The position numbers and the translations under genes were made by a program. From the NCBI RefSeq assembly GCF_041052385.1, contig NZ_CP163439.1, positions 5,259,001-5,323,000 of the forward strand: a DNA stretch of 64,000 nt, given 5' to 3'. Of the stretch, positions 61,700 through 64,000 are shown in pieces. Each line of letters opens with the position of its first letter. The stretch's first letter is position 1. The DNA is from Streptomyces sp. R28. Lineage in GTDB: Bacteria; Actinomycetota; Actinomycetes; Streptomycetales; Streptomycetaceae. Under the pieces are notes generated by a model, which made no database searches, had not been told where the DNA came from, and worked only from the letters and a program-made list of their open reading frames with translations.

Positions 61700-63208
61700 C
61701 TAGTAGGAGAAGGCCATCGGCTTGTCGGCGTCACGGTCGTCGCCGCCGATCTTCGTGGGCGGGTTCAGGTCTGCCTCCGTCAGCTCGGGCGGGCCGGCCT
61801 TGACGTACTTCACGAGGAGCTTGACCTCGACGACGGCGAGGATGGCGTAGAGCGTGGTGAAGACGATCATCGAGGTGAGGATTTCGCCTTGAGAGACGCC
61901 GGGGGAGACCGCGTCACGGGTGCGCAGAACGCCATAGACGACCCAGGGCTGGCGGCCCATCTCGGTGAAGATCCAGCCCCAGGAGTTGGCGATCAGTGGG
62001 AAGGCCAGGGTCCAGATCGCGATGCGCCAGTACCACTGCGTCAGCTTCGGGCCGAGCGCCTTCTTCGGGAGCAGCACCAGATGCGGCACCTCGTCGTCGC
62101 CGACCCTCAGGTGCTGCGGCAGCATGAACTTCTTGCGGGTCAGCCAGAGCCCGGCCAGGCCGATGGCGAACGACGCCATGCCGAAGCCGATCATCCAGCG
62201 GAAGCCCCAGTAGGCGACGGGGATGTTGGGCCGGTAGTCGCCCGGACCGTACTTCTCCTGCTCGGCCTTGTTGACGTCGTTGATGCCGGGGACGTACGAG
62301 GTGAAGTCGTCCTTGGCCAGGAAGGACAGCAGGCCCGGAATCTCGATGGCGACCTTGTTATGGCCCTTGTCCACATCGCCGACGGCGAAGACCGAGAAGG
62401 GTGCCGGCTCCTCGCCGTCCCACAGCGCCTCGGCCGCGGCCATCTTCATCGGCTGCTGCTCGTACATGATCTTGCCGAGGACATCGCCGCTGATCGCGGT
62501 GAGCATGCCGCCGATGACGACGGTGACCAGGCCGAGCCTGAGCGAGGTCTTCATGTCGCGGATGTGCTTCTTGCGCAGCAGGTGGAAGGCGGAGATGCCG
62601 ACCATGAACGCGCCGCCGGTCAGGAACGCCGCCGACAGGGTGTGGAAGGCCTGCGCGAGGGCGGTGTTCTGGGTCAGTACGAGCCAGAAGTCGGTGAGCT
62701 CGGCCCGTCCCTTCGCCTCGTTGATCCGGTAGCCGACCGGGTGCTGCATCCACGAGTTGGCCGCGAGGATGAAGTACGCCGACAGGATCGTGCCGATGGA
62801 GACCATCCACATACAGGCCAGGTGGATCTTCTTCGGCAGCTTGTCCCAGCCGAAGATCCACAGGCCGATGAAGGTGGACTCGAAGAAGAAGGCGATCAGA
62901 GCCTCGAAGGCGAGCGGAGCGCCGAAGACGTCACCGACGAAGCGGGAGTAGTCGGACCAGTTCATGCCGAACTGGAACTCCTGCACGATGCCGGTGACCA
63001 CACCCATCGCGATGTTGATCAGGAAGAGCTTGCCCCAGAACTTCGTCGCTCTGAGGTACTTCTCCTTCTCCGTGCGCACCCAGGCGGTCTGCAGCCCGGC
63101 CGTCAGGGCGGCCAGCGAGATCGTCAGAGGGACGAACAGAAAGTGGTAGACGGTGGTGATACCGAACTGCCAGCGCGCCAGAGTCTCCGGCGCCAAAGCC
63201 AGGTCCAC
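61700..63208 (-). CDS. cydA: Cytochrome bd ubiquinol oxidase subunit I
   Basis: 502 aa from the GTG at 63208, with AGGAG 7 bp upstream. Heme ligand His22 in TTVYHFLFVP; NWSDYSRFVGDVFGAPLAFE and LKMAAAEALWD-like Q-loop region (MKMAAAEALWDGEEP); the GRQPW motif in FTEMGRQPWVVYGVLR. First gene of cydA-cydB-cydCD. Expression is expected to rise when NADH is high and oxygen low, since a Rex operator lies directly upstream. A DnaA-box sequence at 62367-62375 is inside the gene. Confidence 0.97.
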   Translation of the reverse strand: MDLALAPETLARWQFGITTVYHFLFVPLTISLAALTAGLQTAWVRTEKEKYLRATKFWGKLFLINIAMGVVTGIVQEFQFGMNWSDYSRFVGDVFGAPLAFEALIAFFFESTFIGLWIFGWDKLPKKIHLACMWMVSIGTILSAYFILAANSWMQHPVGYRINEAKGRAELTDFWLVLTQNTALAQAFHTLSAAFLTGGAFMVGISAFHLLRKKHIRDMKTSLRLGLVTVVIGGMLTAISGDVLGKIMYEQQPMKMAAAEALWDGEEPAPFSVFAVGDVDKGHNKVAIEIPGLLSFLAKDDFTSYVPGINDVNKAEQEKYGPGDYRPNIPVAYWGFRWMIGFGMASFAIGLAGLWLTRKKFMLPQHLRVGDDEVPHLVLLPKKALGPKLTQWYWRIAIWTLAFPLIANSWGWIFTEMGRQPWVVYGVLRTRDAVSPGVSQGEILTSMIVFTTLYAILAVVEVKLLVKYVKAGPPELTEADLNPPTKIGGDDRDADKPMAFSY

Positions 63209-63231
63209 GTCGCCGCTCCTTACCTACGCTT

Positions 63232-63247
63232 GTGAAAGCGTTCACAT
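63232..63247. promoter_or_regulatory. Rex operator upstream of cydA
   Basis: TGTGAAAGCGTTCACA, a perfect 6-bp inverted repeat with 4-bp spacer, 23 bp before the cydA start. It matches the Streptomyces Rex box TGTGAA-N4-TTCACA; Rex control of cydABCD is established in S. coelicolor. A third half-site (TTCACAAG, 63248-63255) follows directly. Confidence 0.9.
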
Positions 63248-63349
63248 TCACAAGCAATTATGCAGCACCCGCATTCCGGCCTCCGAGGGGGGTCCCTCAT
63301 TAGGTTCAACCCCTTGGCGCGAACTTCAACATATTGTTGAATCACCTGC

Positions 63350-63742
63350 ATGCAGACACAGACACCCCAACGGATACGGATCTCCTGGCCCGCGGGTCAC
63401 CTCACCGCGGCCCTCGACGACACCCCGACCACGCAAGCCCTCGCCAAGGCCCTCCCGCTCGTCTCCACCGCCCGCACGTGGGGCGAGGAGGTCTACTTCG
63501 ACACGGGCGTCGCCGTTCCACGTGAAACCAACGCCCGACAGGTCGTCGACCCGGGCACGGTCGCCTTCTGGACGGACGGCGACGCGCTCGCCCTCCCCTA
63601 TGGGCCCACACCGATCTCGCGGGGCGACGAGTGCCGCCTCGCGAGCCCGTGCAACGTCCTCGGCCACGTAGACGGCGACCCCCGCCTGCTGGCGACCGTC
63701 CGCGACGGCGACCCCGTGCGCGTGGAGCTCGTGGACGCCTGA
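63350..63742 (+). CDS. Cyclophilin-like fold protein
   Basis: 130 aa. Reads as the TM1367-type cyclophilin-like family: RISWPAGHLTAALDDTPTTQ, LPLVSTARTWGEEVYFDTGV and ALPYGPTPIS, with GRRRR-free acidic composition and no signal peptide. Members lack proven isomerase activity; function unknown. A parS-like site lies inside the coding region. Divergent from cydA across 141 bp holding the Rex site. Confidence 0.8.
   Translation: MQTQTPQRIRISWPAGHLTAALDDTPTTQALAKALPLVSTARTWGEEVYFDTGVAVPRETNARQVVDPGTVAFWTDGDALALPYGPTPISRGDECRLASPCNVLGHVDGDPRLLATVRDGDPVRVELVDA
63515..63528. other. parS-like site (one mismatch)
   Basis: GTTCCACGTGAAAC, one base from the ParB consensus, inside the cyclophilin-like gene. 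Confidence 0.65.
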
Positions 63743-63757
63743 CCTGCTTGCGGAGCC

Positions 63758-64000
63758 CTACAGCTCCTTGCGGAACCCTTCCGCCACCTTCAGGAAGATG
63801 TCGTTCGCCTCGGCCTCCCCGACCGTCACCCGCACACCCTCGCCCGGGAACGGTCGGACCACCACGCCGTGCTGCTCACACGCCGCCGCGAAGTCCACCG
63901 TGCGCTCCCCCAGCCGCAGCCACACGAAGTTGGCCTGAGTCTCGGGCACCGTCCAGCCCTGGGCGCGCAGCCCGTCGACCACGCGGTTGCGCTCGCACAC
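63758..64000 (-). CDS. C-terminal part of a HisC-like aminotransferase (5' end outside window)
   Basis: The last 80 residues are visible: RNRVVDGLRAQGWTVPETQA, NFVWLRLG, VVVRPFPGEGVRVTVGEAEA and FLKVAEGF. These match the C-terminus of class I/II aminotransferases of the histidinol-phosphate / aromatic type, where VRPF-x-x-x-G-V-R-V-T-V is typical. The catalytic Lys is beyond the edge. Could be a phenylalanine or histidinol-phosphate aminotransferase. Confidence 0.85.
   Translation of the reverse strand: MCERNRVVDGLRAQGWTVPETQANFVWLRLGERTVDFAAACEQHGVVVRPFPGEGVRVTVGEAEANDIFLKVAEGFRKEL

Overview
The window is high-GC actinobacterial DNA and almost certainly a Streptomyces chromosome. Supporting signs are the very GC-rich third codon positions, frequent GTG starts, parS sites of the GTTTCACGTGAAAC type, DnaA boxes of the TTGTCCACA and TTATCCACA type, and a gene content typical of the genus (SigE-family sigma factor, RsbW-like ATPases, a GAF-PP2C phosphatase, F420-type oxidoreductase, Tat-exported Dyp peroxidase, cydABCD under a Rex site). 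Exact or near parS sites at 39.7, 53.9, 60.6 (two) and 63.5 kb, with several DnaA boxes, suggest the right half lies in the origin-proximal part of the chromosome.

Layout. 1-4.1 kb: 3' part of a very large PAS / pseudo-histidine-kinase / double-receiver protein. 4.1-6 kb: a divergent TetR/MFS efflux pair with two operator-like sites. 6.2-11.6 kb: leftward acyl-CoA ligase, SigE-family sigma factor, and a ChsH2-ChsH1-Ltp2-like cassette for acyl-CoA side-chain shortening. 12-15.4 kb: small secreted protein, Prim-Pol gene behind an SOS-like box, DinB-like and amphi-Trp proteins, tRNA-Ser(UGA). 15.5-25.8 kb: signalling and envelope genes: a Ser/Thr kinase with a frameshift, HtrA protease, glycerophosphodiesterase, RsbW-like ATPase, SEC-C protein, a degenerate Prim-Pol protein and a GAF-PP2C phosphatase. 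25.9-33.5 kb: aminopeptidase P, MocR regulator with its MFS target, CitG-like protein, Tat-type intradiol dioxygenase, secreted PLD-like protein. 33.6-40.7 kb: RsbW-like ATPase, then a copper operon (membrane protein, YcnI, Sco, PCu(A)C chaperone, CopC-CopD, Dyp peroxidase) matching the Sco/ECuC/DtpA system known from Streptomyces lividans. 41-45.4 kb: pheA, a gene-free block with four perfect DnaA boxes, serS, HAD phosphatase, tRNA-Ser(GCU). 45.6-49.1 kb: a four-gene ABC-2 transporter operon made of two ATPase/permease pairs. 49.4-55.8 kb: M24 peptidase, EphD-like hydrolase-SDR fusion, MerR regulator, KptA, LLM oxidoreductase, a second HAD phosphatase. 55.8-64 kb: M23 peptidase, the cydA-cydB-cydCD bd-oxidase operon under a Rex operator, a cyclophilin-like protein, and the 3' end of a hisC-like aminotransferase.

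The features least explained by ordinary annotation are a 12-bp palindrome repeated seven times only between 17.3 and 35.3 kb, the DnaA-box cluster upstream of serS, the paired parS sites inside the cydCD start region, the SOS-like box on the Prim-Pol gene, and a probable small RNA at about 22.2 kb. All identifications are by reading motifs and family resemblance; no database search was run.
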